Shown here piece after piece: positions 18,301 through 25,612 of a stretch of DNA of 64,000 bases. The notes under the pieces are model-generated. The model was not told the DNA's origin, did no database searches, and saw only the letters and a program-made list of their open reading frames with translations. The stretch spans positions 1-64,000 of the IMG/VR virus record IMGVR_UViG_3300028844_005216, one strand, 5' to 3'. Position 1 is the stretch's first letter. Each line of letters begins with the position of its first letter. The position numbers were made by a program, and so were the translations under genes. The DNA is from a virus.

Positions 18301-19029
18301 ATGGCTTTACCGAAACTTGATGTACCCATTTATAAATTAAATATCCCATCTTCGGGAAAAGAGATTTCATATAGACCTTTTCTCGTAAAAGAAGAAAAAA
18401 TTCTTTTGATGGCAATGGAAGGTGGTGATGATAAGGAAATCACAACAGCTATCAAACAAATTATTAACAACTGTGTTGTGGACGATGGTATAGAAGTAGA
18501 TAACATGCCACTATTTGATATTGAATATATGCTGCTTAACATAAGAGCAAGATCAATGGGAGATGTGGTTAAAACCAGCTATGTGAATAAGAAGTGTAAA
18601 CGAGAAGATTGCAGTCCTGTCGAAATTGAAATTGACCTATCAACAATAGAATTATCAACAGACGAAAACCACAAAAGCAAAATTGAGCTAAATGATAAAG
18701 TAGGAATCATTATGAAATATCCAAGCATGTATATGATGGATAAAAAAACTATCGGCAAAGATCGTGACGCTTCGACGGAAGACGTGTTTGAAGTTATTTC
18801 TGAATGCATAGACAAAATCTACGATGCAGATAATGTGTACAGCAAAAGCGATTATACGAAGGATGAACTAAAGGAATTTGTTGATAGCTTCACCTCAGAT
18901 CAGTTCCAACAGATTCAGAAGTTTTTTGACACAATGCCAAAGATGTATAAAGATGTCGTATTTAGTTGTGAAAAATGTAATTACAAAGAGGACATTAAAA
19001 TAGAAGGTCTTGCTGGTTTTTTTACCTGA
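18301..19029 (+). CDS. 26: Baseplate hub assembly protein gp26
   Basis: The product is 242 residues (T4 gp26: 208). The start MALPKLDVPIYKLNIPSSGK, then EISYRPFLVKEEKILLMAME, is the gp26 family signature. Cysteine pairs at KKCKREDC (about 98-103) and CEKCNY (about 224-229) suggest a zinc knot. gp26 helps assemble the hub and is not a major virion protein. AGGAG lies 7 nt before the ATG. The last sense codons form a slippery run, from which a -1 shift would extend the protein by 62 residues into the gp51-like frame. Confidence 0.9.
   Translation: MALPKLDVPIYKLNIPSSGKEISYRPFLVKEEKILLMAMEGGDDKEITTAIKQIINNCVVDDGIEVDNMPLFDIEYMLLNIRARSMGDVVKTSYVNKKCKREDCSPVEIEIDLSTIELSTDENHKSKIELNDKVGIIMKYPSMYMMDKKTIGKDRDASTEDVFEVISECIDKIYDADNVYSKSDYTKDELKEFVDSFTSDQFQQIQKFFDTMPKMYKDVVFSCEKCNYKEDIKIEGLAGFFT
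19017..19023 (+). promoter_or_regulatory. Candidate -1 ribosomal frameshift site T TTT TTT
   Basis: Codons 239-241 of gp26 read GGT TTT TTT, which gives a perfect X XXY YYZ heptamer just two codons before the TGA. Slipping back one base continues at 19023 (TAC CTG ATT ...) in a frame open to 19211. Both P- and A-site tRNAs would re-pair fully. No downstream pseudoknot was worked out. Confidence 0.6.
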
Positions 19030-19211
19030 TTCTCTCTGACCACTCATTAGAGGGAACTTTGAGAATAAACTTTTCACTGATGCAATATCATAATTATACT
19101 TTAGCAGACATTGAGGGTCTGCTTCCGTGGGAAAGAGATTTATATGTTAGTATGGTTATTGAACACATCGAAAAAGAAAAACAAAAACAAGAAGAACGCA
19201 ACAGAGGATAG
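19023..19211 (+). CDS. 51: gp51-like C-terminal extension of gp26 (-1 frame)
   Basis: This frame is open from 18999 and adds 62 codons after the slip site, ending in TAG at 19209-19211. The distinctive part, YTLADIEGLLPWERDLYVS followed by an E/K-rich helix, resembles the short gp51 proteins that follow gp26 in marine T4-like phages and the C-terminal tails of frameshifted tail-assembly chaperones. An internal ATG at 19080 could also give a free 43-residue protein, but it lacks a good ribosome-binding site. The next gene starts 5 nt later, so this frame exactly fills the gap. Confidence 0.6.
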   Translation, partial: YLILSDHSLEGTLRINFSLMQYHNYTLADIEGLLPWERDLYVSMVIEHIEKEKQKQEERNRG

Positions 19212-19216
19212 TTTAA

Positions 19217-20884
19217 ATGAATGTAGTAGACAACGCAAAAACGATGAAATCATTCAACGACTCCATCCAATCTTTCACGACTGGGTTTAAGTCCTATGCT
19301 AATAAGGCTGATCAGGCTGGAGGGGCTGCTATAAGGAGAACTCACGAAGCATTGCCCGGAATTGCAAAAAAGGGAATAGAGACAGCAAAGCTGACCGGAA
19401 AAGATATGAATCAAGCGGTCTTTGAAGGCTCGCCGCTCGGGACGGCAGTTGGCGAATCTGCCATGTCTATGGGAAAATCGTTTCTTGGAATGGAAGACGA
19501 GAAAGAGGATGACAGCACCGTAATTAGTGCAACGGATGGTGCTGGTGAGAATTTAAATGAGTTAAACAAACTTGACGATTTGAAATTTATTTCAGATAAA
19601 ATGTCAACGCTTCTGAATCTGGTAGATAGAATCGAAATCAGTGTTCGGGACAACAACAAGTTGACCATAGCACAAGGAAAAAGAGCCCAGCGGAATAAAG
19701 CAAAAGCAGAAGAAGCAGCAAGAGAAGACGCAGCAGAAATCGTTCCAGCAGATGGTGAGGGTGGTGTTACTGCTTCGACATCCGGTGGTGGCGGGATACT
19801 TGAGTCACTTGGGGGAGTGATGTCCAGTATACCGGGATTCAAAACCATATCAAGTCTTTTCTCTGGAGGTTTAGGTGGGGTAGCTAAAATATTTGGTAAG
19901 TTGTTCTTTCCCATAACAATGCTCATAGGTATTGTATCTTTTGTAACTGGGTTCATGGAGGGATATGAAGAAGGTGGAATTATCGAAGGAATCACCCAAG
20001 GATTTGAATCACTCATAAAAAATCTCGTAGACGTTCCGCTGAACTTCCTTAAAGATGTTGTTGCGTGGATTGCCGGGGCACTTGGATTTGAAGAAGTAGA
20101 AACCCTGTTAAATGATTATGAATTTGATGTTTCAAGCATGGTTCGTCCGGTTATAGATTGGTTTGTGGAGTTAGGAGAAAAAATATCAGGAGCATTTACG
20201 GCTGCAAAGGATTATGTATCAGATAAATTTAGTGGTGCGATGAGTTTCTTCGGATTCGGGGATGATGAAGAAGAAGCAAAGCCGACTCCAGCGTCAAAGG
20301 CACCAGAAGAGAAGAAATTGAGTAGAGACGAACAACTGCTACAGGATTTAGACGAACAAACTGGTGTTCCAAAGTTTTTGCTTAAAAAACATAAAGAAGA
20401 ATATATTGAAGACGAAGATGAAAGAGGCCGACTTGGCGCTATGTACAGAACCAACCGCAGTCCCACGGGTGACAATATAATGTGGGACAAGGAAAACAAG
20501 CAGTATAAGAAAGATACAAGAACCGATGATGAAAGAAAACTCTCTAATGAAGTAGATGAATTTAATAGAGCATCAACGGAAAGTCTAAATTCTCCCGAAG
20601 CGGTAAAAAAACGGGAAGAAGCGATGGCGCGGGAAAATGAAATGCTTCGTGCAGAATACGAAGCGGATCTCATGAATTCTGGAAAAGACCCAAGAGGAGC
20701 AGCCGCAGCCAATATCCAAAATGCAGGAGTCGAGTCTGGAGCGGGTGGTGGTGGAGGCGGATCAACCGTTGTAATTGATCAAAAAGATCAGAGTGTGAGC
20801 CAAGCTGCAAGCAATCTTGTTCCGATGCCATTCCACACTCAAACTGATCCAGCAATGGCTCAAAGCGCAAACGTAGACCTTTAG
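19217..20884 (+). CDS. 29: Tape measure / hub protein, gp29-like
   Basis: The 555-residue product (T4 gp29: 590) is helical and charged, with a central hydrophobic segment at about 235-252 (LFFPITMLIGIVSFVTGF) and amphipathic repeats after it (VDVPLNFLKDVVAWIAGALG). The C-terminus is Gly-rich then hydrophobic. Tape measures typically have one such membrane-active segment, used at DNA ejection. Its place directly after gp26/gp51 supports gp29, which sets tail length from within the hub. Identity rests on architecture and order. Confidence 0.75.
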   Translation: MNVVDNAKTMKSFNDSIQSFTTGFKSYANKADQAGGAAIRRTHEALPGIAKKGIETAKLTGKDMNQAVFEGSPLGTAVGESAMSMGKSFLGMEDEKEDDSTVISATDGAGENLNELNKLDDLKFISDKMSTLLNLVDRIEISVRDNNKLTIAQGKRAQRNKAKAEEAAREDAAEIVPADGEGGVTASTSGGGGILESLGGVMSSIPGFKTISSLFSGGLGGVAKIFGKLFFPITMLIGIVSFVTGFMEGYEEGGIIEGITQGFESLIKNLVDVPLNFLKDVVAWIAGALGFEEVETLLNDYEFDVSSMVRPVIDWFVELGEKISGAFTAAKDYVSDKFSGAMSFFGFGDDEEEAKPTPASKAPEEKKLSRDEQLLQDLDEQTGVPKFLLKKHKEEYIEDEDERGRLGAMYRTNRSPTGDNIMWDKENKQYKKDTRTDDERKLSNEVDEFNRASTESLNSPEAVKKREEAMARENEMLRAEYEADLMNSGKDPRGAAAANIQNAGVESGAGGGGGGSTVVIDQKDQSVSQAASNLVPMPFHTQTDPAMAQSANVDL

Positions 20885-20886
20885 TC

Positions 20887-21393
20887 ATGCCTTGGTTTAG
20901 TTTCTTACAACCAATCGAAACGTGGGAAAACTCAGAGCCACCGGACCCAGAGACTTGGCAATTTATAATGCAGGAACCTGATGCAAATGGGTGGCCGTCT
21001 AACCAAACAAATGTTCCGATCATAGCAGAATCATTCTACTTAAATTGTAACGAATCTTTTGTAGAAAACTTTTGTTATGATGAATTGAGGAAAAAAACAG
21101 ACGAGATCGACCCATTTCTCGATCCCGCACAATCAGAAATAGATTACTGTGTTACCGTAAACTTGAACAGGTGTGTTGAGGTATTCACAGATGATCTTCC
21201 ATATCAAAATGGGTGGTTACAGGCAAGATCATGTGATATAAATCAAGCATCATGCTCACGCTGGTCAAAAGCCACAGTCGTTTCTGAACCAAGTTTTGCC
21301 CTTACATTAACAGTAGTAATTTTGGGTATCGCAGTTTTTCGTATGTTGAAAAACAAAAAGCCCCCCACGCCGAAACGCGAGGGGCTTTTTTAG
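20887..21393 (+). CDS. Cys-rich protein with C-terminal membrane anchor
   Basis: The 168-residue product is not recognised. It has no N-terminal signal but several cysteines (NCNESF, FCYDE, YCVTVNLNRC, SCDINQASC) that could form disulfides or bind metal. Residues ~138-155 form one transmembrane helix (LTLTVVILGIAVF) followed by RMLKNKKPPTPKR. The tail reads SEPS, then hydrophobic helix, then basic cluster, which resembles a PEP-CTERM sorting signal. The terminator stem lies inside its last 13 codons. It is the last gene of the plus-strand late unit; a tail or membrane-interaction role is a guess. Confidence 0.7.
   Translation: MPWFSFLQPIETWENSEPPDPETWQFIMQEPDANGWPSNQTNVPIIAESFYLNCNESFVENFCYDELRKKTDEIDPFLDPAQSEIDYCVTVNLNRCVEVFTDDLPYQNGWLQARSCDINQASCSRWSKATVVSEPSFALTLTVVILGIAVFRMLKNKKPPTPKREGLF
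21355..21391. terminator. Bidirectional rho-independent terminator
   Basis: AAAAAGCCCC pairs with GGGGCTTTTT around a short GC-rich centre, flanked by A- and T-tracts. It works on both strands, between the convergent plus-strand tail unit and the minus-strand gp32. Confidence 0.85.
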
Positions 21394-21405
21394 TCGAAGA
21401 CTATA

Positions 21406-22269
21406 TTAAACGTCTTCTGCCAACTTCTTGAAATAATCAAGACCACCATCGGACTCATCAGCCGAAACCGACTCTTGGTAATTCGCAACAGGCTCATCAA
21501 AAGATTCTGTTGCTGACGTGGAAACGTCAGACCCACCAATAACAAGCTCAAAGCGAGTCTTCAGATCTTCATACGACTTGAACTGATCAGGTGCAATCAA
21601 TTCTTGGAGTGAATGTTGCGTGTTCCAAACACGCTCAAGCTCACCATCGTCGTCGAAAAGCGCAGAAGAAGAATCAAACTCCGACTTATCATATGATCGG
21701 AATCCTTCCTTTTTGCGAGCGCGGAGTCTGAAGTTGCACCCATTCCAAAGGTCAAAAGGATTCACTGGAGTCTCATCCTCAAAAGACGGCTTCATCTTAT
21801 CGTCGAGAAGATCGAAAATAGACTTACCATACTTGAAGAGAAAAACCTTTCCCTCATTTTCCGGGTTGGCAGGATCGCTAACAACAAAAATGTTAGAGAT
21901 GTACTTGCTCTGACGCTTCTGCTTTCGCGCAACGTCCTTATCAGATTCAATACCAGAGTTCCACTTCTGGGAATTGTATTCCGAAACCGGATCATCCTTA
22001 CCGAGAGTAGTTAGAGAGTTCTCGATATACCATCCACCAGTCGGACCCTGAAAAGCATGTTGAAAGAGTCGAACCCACGGAACAGTTTCACCCTTTGATG
22101 CAGGAAGAAACCGAATGATCGCATGACCATTCTGAGACTTATCCACATCCAACTTCCAATACCGATCATCCTCGTAAGAAGTCTTGCTATTAATCTTTCC
22201 AAGCTCTGCGGAAAGGTCATTCAAGCTACTTGCGCTTGTCTTCTTGAGTTGGCTAAATGATGCTGACAT
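21406..22269 (-). CDS. 32: Single-stranded DNA-binding protein gp32
   Basis: The 287-residue product (T4: 301) has the basic N-terminal B-region (MSASFSQLKK), the OB core (HAIIRFLPASKGETVPWVRL, NIFVVSDPANPENEGKVF, NPFDLWNGCNFRLR) and an acidic Ser/Asp-rich C-terminal tail for partner binding. H71 of the T4 zinc site is present, but the three cysteine positions in YIENSLTTLGKDDPVSEY are replaced, as I recall for other marine T4-like gp32 proteins. It coats ssDNA during replication and recombination. A GAGG site sits 8 nt before the ATG, directly after a poly(A) leader. Confidence 0.95.
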   Translation of the reverse strand: MSASFSQLKKTSASSLNDLSAELGKINSKTSYEDDRYWKLDVDKSQNGHAIIRFLPASKGETVPWVRLFQHAFQGPTGGWYIENSLTTLGKDDPVSEYNSQKWNSGIESDKDVARKQKRQSKYISNIFVVSDPANPENEGKVFLFKYGKSIFDLLDDKMKPSFEDETPVNPFDLWNGCNFRLRARKKEGFRSYDKSEFDSSSALFDDDGELERVWNTQHSLQELIAPDQFKSYEDLKTRFELVIGGSDVSTSATESFDEPVANYQESVSADESDGGLDYFKKLAEDV

Positions 22270-22280
22270 AATATTACCTC

Positions 22281-22320
22281 GTTTTTTTTTATTTTTTTTT
22301 ATTTTTTTTTTATTTTTTAG
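22281..22320 (-). promoter_or_regulatory. Poly(A) leader, probable gp32 autoregulatory operator
   Basis: On the mRNA strand this reads CT-A6-T-A10-T-A9-T-A9-C, ending at the GAGG Shine-Dalgarno of gp32. T4 gp32 represses its own translation by cooperative binding to an unstructured A/U-rich leader over the ribosome-binding site. This run is the sort of structureless RNA that mechanism needs. The T every ~10 bases is notable. Confidence 0.6.
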
Positions 22321-22418
22321 TGTATAGTTGTTTTTTTTCTTAATGCTTTATATATATCTAAATCATCTTCCTCCTCAGAATCTTCATGATTATCATTTGT
22401 AGGTCGATACCAAATCAA
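22317..22418 (-). CDS. Possible small acidic protein (TTG start)
   Basis: A 33-codon frame starts at TTG 22418 and ends in TAA at the edge of the gp32 leader. It encodes IWYRPTNDNHEDSEEEDDL, then DIYKALRKKTTIH. It overlaps the end of the 65-residue gene in another frame, so a +1 shift from that gene could also produce it. Coding character looks real, but the start signal is weak. Confidence 0.3.
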   Translation of the reverse strand: MIWYRPTNDNHEDSEEEDDLDIYKALRKKTTIH

Positions 22419-22590
22419 CAGACTCGATCACGGTATCTCTTAGTTTTGTATTCTCTTCTTCAAGATCCAAAATCATGTGCTTTTGCAATACCACCATATC
22501 CTCTAAATCACTAACGCGCTTACGAAATGAAAAACTCTGTTTAATTCTACTAGAGAATCTTATAATCATATTTTTAAATGACACTAGCAA
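22393..22590 (-). CDS. Small coiled-coil protein between gp59 and gp32
   Basis: The 65-residue product is not recognised. Residues 1-24 are basic and amphipathic (FKNMIIRFSSRIKQSFSFRK); residues 25-55 form a likely coiled coil (RVSDLEDMVVLQKHMILDLE). It overlaps the gp59 end by 17 nt, which suggests coupled translation, so it may belong to the gp59/gp32 replication unit. No T4 counterpart is apparent. Confidence 0.55.
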   Translation of the reverse strand: MLVSFKNMIIRFSSRIKQSFSFRKRVSDLEDMVVLQKHMILDLEEENTKLRDTVIESVDLVSTYK

Positions 22591-23215
22591 ATTCCTTCCA
22601 AAGTATTTCCTTGAACTTATTGCGCTGAGACACGCTGAAGTTTAGAAATGGCGTATATTTAATACACATGTGATAAAAATCATCCCATATAACATCCCCA
22701 CTCAACTCACGTTCCCAATGTCTAAAGCACCCCAAAACCAAATCAACACCAATAAGAGTTTCTAACGAAATTGTTCCCTCTGTGTGAAATTCAAATAGCT
22801 GCGGGTACTCATCGGACTTAGTAAGAAACAATTGATTGAAATCCTGATCGACTTGTTGCAAATGGTTCATGTTCGACTTAATGGAGAGTATATCAGACTG
22901 GAACTGATAAGTCAATGATTGTTTCATCTTTTTCCAATCAAGATATGTTTTTTCACACGCAGCATTTTTCGCAAGTTCCCCAATCCAAATATCCCGGTTT
23001 TTAATTAAATTGGAGACGTAGAATATAATCAACTCATCTCCCTCATATTTGCGGGACACCTTCTCGAAGAAAAATCGGTCTTTCTTTGTCTTAAAGGTAT
23101 TTAGGTTAGAACGAACCTTTCCTTTATATTTGAAGAAGTCATAAGAGGTGCTTGTAAAATGTTGCTTCATAGCGATAAACTTATTGTAAGCATTAAACGC
23201 TGTTGCTTCGGACAT
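22574..23215 (-). CDS. 59: Helicase loader gp59
   Basis: The 213-residue product (T4: 217) matches gp59 throughout: AFNAYNKFIAMKQHFTSTSY near the N-terminus, KKDRFFFEKVSRKYEGDELI, FYVSNLIKNRDIWIGELA (T4 FISNLVANQDAWIGDIS), and ISLETLIGVDLVL. gp59 binds forks and gp32 and loads the gp41 helicase. The 33-59-32 order of T4 is kept, apart from the small coiled-coil gene before gp32. Confidence 0.93.
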   Translation of the reverse strand: MSEATAFNAYNKFIAMKQHFTSTSYDFFKYKGKVRSNLNTFKTKKDRFFFEKVSRKYEGDELIIFYVSNLIKNRDIWIGELAKNAACEKTYLDWKKMKQSLTYQFQSDILSIKSNMNHLQQVDQDFNQLFLTKSDEYPQLFEFHTEGTISLETLIGVDLVLGCFRHWERELSGDVIWDDFYHMCIKYTPFLNFSVSQRNKFKEILWKEFASVI

Positions 23216-23223
23216 TTTGTCTC

Positions 23224-23448
23224 CTACAGAGGCAATTTTGAACGTCGTGGTAAGAAGTTTAGATCTCGGGCTTCCGCCTCAACCTTAGCTTTAATGTTTT
23301 TGTTCAGAAGACCCGCTGCCTTTTCTGGTTCAATATTTCTTTTGTTCGCATTGAACACGATTGCATCCATGTAAGATAGTTTTTCATTGTAAACTATATG
23401 TTCCACTTCCATAGAGAAAGTGTTTGAAAGTTCCCTTTTACTCAACAT
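23224..23448 (-). CDS. 33: Late transcription co-activator gp33
   Basis: The 74-residue product reads MLSKRELSNTFSMEVEHIVY, then LSYMDAIVFNANKRNIEPE, and ends DLNFLPRRSKLPL. This is the short gp33 of marine T4-like phages (T4 gp33: 112), which links RNA polymerase at late promoters to the sliding clamp. The ATG at 23448 is chosen over 23466 because GAGG lies 8 nt before it and it follows the hydrolase stop. Position directly before gp59 supports the call and fits the late-promoter elements elsewhere in the window. Confidence 0.8.
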   Translation of the reverse strand: MLSKRELSNTFSMEVEHIVYNEKLSYMDAIVFNANKRNIEPEKAAGLLNKNIKAKVEAEARDLNFLPRRSKLPL

Positions 23449-23458
23449 GATAATTTCC

Positions 23459-24025
23459 TCACTCATAAAAAATGTGTTGATCTATTTGTGCAACCTGCTG
23501 CATACGCTTCGACCAGCCCGGACTAACATAGTCAGCGTGATAGTGCATAACATCATCGAAGTTAATAAACTCTGCCCGTCCTTCTAAAATATCCTTAGCA
23601 AGTTTCTGGGATGTCTCCCATGCTCGATCATCCCTTGGGACATCAGACTTCCCATCATCCACCCAAGAAAACTGACTCTTCTGATTGACCACTTCACAAA
23701 TCGTATTAGGGTATCGTTCGCTGGCAACACGATTCATAACCACCAAACCAACTGCGAGCTTTCCGATAGAAGATTGATTCCCTGCCTCAAAGTAGATGTT
23801 ACGAGAAAGACAATCTAAGTCTTGAACATTATAATTAACATAACGCTTCTCGCTATTAGTCTTCTTGCGTGGTCTTGATACGTTCATGTGAATGTGGGTG
23901 TGTGTGACCGATCTCTCCTTTTCTACGATTGTTTCACTTGACCAATTTTGACCCACAACAAAACCAATACACACAAATACCAAAAAAGCCATAAGAGCAA
24001 TAGTTGTTTCTATAAAGGTCTTCAT
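23459..24025 (-). CDS. Membrane-anchored SleB/CwlJ-type cell-wall hydrolase
   Basis: The 188-residue product has an N-terminal helix (7-26, TTIALMAFLVFVCIGFVVGQ), a linker to ~68, and a Hydrolase_2 domain: LSRNIYFEAGNQSSIGKLAV with likely catalytic E80, VVMNRVASERYPNTICEVV, QFSW (118-121), and a C-terminal YVSPGWSKRM ... HIFYE. This family cleaves peptidoglycan. With its uncleaved or signal-arrest-like helix it is a good endolysin candidate. A one-TM gene lies 5 nt upstream and gp33 10 nt downstream. Confidence 0.85.
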   Translation of the reverse strand: MKTFIETTIALMAFLVFVCIGFVVGQNWSSETIVEKERSVTHTHIHMNVSRPRKKTNSEKRYVNYNVQDLDCLSRNIYFEAGNQSSIGKLAVGLVVMNRVASERYPNTICEVVNQKSQFSWVDDGKSDVPRDDRAWETSQKLAKDILEGRAEFINFDDVMHYHADYVSPGWSKRMQQVAQIDQHIFYE

Positions 24026-24029
24026 AACC

Positions 24030-24170
24030 TTACCTCACAAAAAGATCCCAAAGGAAATCGAAAACAGCAACACCGACGAAAATCATTATGAGTGGGTCGT
24101 TGTATACGGAAAGAAAAACTCCCCACCAGTCTGTATCAGTCCAACTCCATCCATGCTTATACCATTTCAT
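24030..24170 (-). CDS. One-TM small membrane protein, possible holin
   Basis: A 46-codon frame (ATG 24170, TAA 24030) encodes MKWYKHGWSWTDTDWWGVF followed by a membrane helix (LIMIFVGVAVFDFLWDLF) and a final VR. It overlaps the exonuclease end by 14 nt and ends 5 nt before the SleB-type hydrolase. A tiny membrane protein next to a cell-wall hydrolase is the usual holin layout, but the function is inferred from position only. Confidence 0.6.
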   Translation of the reverse strand: MKWYKHGWSWTDTDWWGVFLSVYNDPLIMIFVGVAVFDFLWDLFVR

Positions 24171-24834
24171 CTCTATACCTCTTGATCGTATCTTTCAACG
24201 GCTGAATCCAATCTTTGACTGGAGAGGGGAACGCTTGCATCTTTGGCATGTTGCCAGCAACAGAAATCAAAATAAGACCATGATCAATTTTAATTCCTGT
24301 CAACTCTTCATACATAACTGAATAACCAGCACACTGCATATAGTAATTTGAAATCCAATTTTCCCTCTTTGGTTTAGCAGAAGTCTTAAAGTCAATGATC
24401 GCAGGAATCCCCATCCATTCACCAATCAAATCAACCCTTCCAGCAATACCCAATGAAACAGAATAAAGAGGAACCTCTACATGATAAACCTTCGTGAGAT
24501 ATTTTTCCAAACTCGGTTTCAGAACATTGAACATTTCGATTGATGTGGGCTGTTGATTCGTGATCAGTTGCTCTTCATTGTTCACGAACCGTTCGCACAA
24601 ATCATGGACTTCGTTTCCGCGAAAGCGTGCTTTCAAAGAAACACTATCTGCTTCTTCAGTTCCGACCCGCTTCCTCCACTTTGCAATAGAATCTTTTGAA
24701 TTGACAGAGAGAACCGAAGTGATGCTAGGACACAAAACCCCCGGCTCCACCTCATAAAATCTGTCTCCATTATTATAAGAAACACTTAACGGTGAATACT
24801 TCAAATTAATTGGGGGCTCATGTACGAACGGCAT
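24157..24834 (-). CDS. PD-(D/E)XK exonuclease (RecB/Cas4-like)
   Basis: The 225-residue product has the RecB-type nuclease motifs in order: H77 (RGNEVHDLCERF), E120, GRVD with D135, IIDFKTS with D148 and K150, and QxxxY-like MQCAGYSVMY at ~167. The N-terminal CPSITSVLSVNSKDSIAKW is the form common in marine T4-like phages. It would act as a metal-dependent DNA exonuclease, possibly in host DNA breakdown or recombination. All catalytic residues are present. GGAGAG lies just upstream of the ATG. Confidence 0.85.
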   Translation of the reverse strand: MPFVHEPPINLKYSPLSVSYNNGDRFYEVEPGVLCPSITSVLSVNSKDSIAKWRKRVGTEEADSVSLKARFRGNEVHDLCERFVNNEEQLITNQQPTSIEMFNVLKPSLEKYLTKVYHVEVPLYSVSLGIAGRVDLIGEWMGIPAIIDFKTSAKPKRENWISNYYMQCAGYSVMYEELTGIKIDHGLILISVAGNMPKMQAFPSPVKDWIQPLKDTIKRYRDEMV

Positions 24835-24835
24835 A

Positions 24836-25198
24836 TCACTCTCCTACTCTTGGTTTACCCTTTAATTTATCATGAACTGTGGTCTTAATTTCATGCTTAG
24901 TCAACGGCTTCTGTTTAGTCTTTTCCCGATTTTCTAACCGACCTTCTATCTCGTATCGTGTTCCCTTAATACCACTAGCTTCATTAATTTTGGCAACCAC
25001 TTCATTATATGAATTATCGGGTTTTGTTATACCAAGGTTAACAGAATCTCCTATCATAACATTACCAAGCAATTGTCGAACAGAATCTTCACCACATTCA
25101 GGACAACCATTATCTATAGGAATCTTACGGTCGGCGATCCGATGAACTTCAGTAAATCCGCTGCCACATGACTCACACTCGTAATCATACCAAGGCAT
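24836..25198 (-). CDS. FmdB-type zinc-ribbon protein A
   Basis: The 120-residue product opens WYDYECESCGSGFTEVHRI and has a second pair CPECGED, giving the FmdB-like CxxC...CxxC ribbon. The rest is polar with a basic tail ending KLKGKPRVGE. FmdB-type proteins are small predicted regulators of unknown mechanism. A shorter paralogue lies immediately upstream (TGATG overlap), so this is a tandem duplication with divergence. Confidence 0.8.
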   Translation of the reverse strand: MPWYDYECESCGSGFTEVHRIADRKIPIDNGCPECGEDSVRQLLGNVMIGDSVNLGITKPDNSYNEVVAKINEASGIKGTRYEIEGRLENREKTKQKPLTKHEIKTTVHDKLKGKPRVGE

Positions 25199-25422
25199 CA
25201 GTACCCATCCTTATACCAACCTTTGCCCTTGAGGACAAAACTGGTGTTGGAAATTAATCGTTTGACTGGCGCTTTACAGCACTCATCGACCAAAATAGAA
25301 TCTGGCGGCGGGATATCTCCCGCACCATCATGAACTGGACAGCACTCAAGAGGCTCTTCTTTAATTCCTTGCCAATACTCAAACACATGCCCGTCTTCAC
25401 ACTCATAGTCATACCTCGGCAT
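25198..25422 (-). CDS. FmdB-type zinc-ribbon protein B
   Basis: The 74-residue product begins [19 protein letters not shown], like protein A, but the first Cys pair is reduced (C8 then G-H). It keeps ECCPVHDG and [12 protein letters not shown]. It ends [14 protein letters not shown], a terminal motif of FmdB-like phage proteins. It overlaps protein A by one base and the preceding basic gene by 14 nt. Role unknown. Confidence 0.75.
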   Translation of the reverse strand: MPRYDYECEDGHVFEYWQGIKEEPLECCPVHDGAGDIPPPDSILVDECCKAPVKRLISNTSFVLKGKGWYKDGY

Positions 25423-25612
25423 TCTTTTTTGCCTTGCGCTTTCGCTTCTGAGGTTTTTCCCCAGAGTCAGCCTTAACGCCAGCGTCTTTACGACGCTTCA
25501 GCCATCGCTGAATATTTTCGTTATAATCCTCGGCAATTTCAATTGCCTCATCAAGAGAAACGATACCCCTCTTCACCTTCTGGCGAAGACCCATCTTATT
25601 TTCATCAGACAT
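25409..25612 (-). CDS. Small basic helical protein
   Basis: The 67-residue product ([40 protein letters not shown], then a Lys/Arg-rich tail [11 protein letters not shown]) is not recognised. The ATG at 25612 is preferred over an upstream start because GAGGAGG lies 8 nt before it. A basic tail after a short helical domain suggests nucleic-acid binding, but nothing more can be said. Confidence 0.6.
   Translation of the reverse strand: MSDENKMGLRQKVKRGIVSLDEAIEIAEDYNENIQRWLKRRKDAGVKADSGEKPQKRKRKAKKNAEV

Noticed and set aside
19411-20712. Long minus-strand frames (201 and 166 codons) opposite the tape measure
   Set aside because: They are Ser-rich mirror frames of a real gp29-like gene, with no start signals.
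22261-22320. Poly(T) tract read as an assembly artefact or terminator
   Set aside because: Regular A/T spacing directly before the gp32 ribosome-binding site fits an operator better, and no GC stem precedes it.
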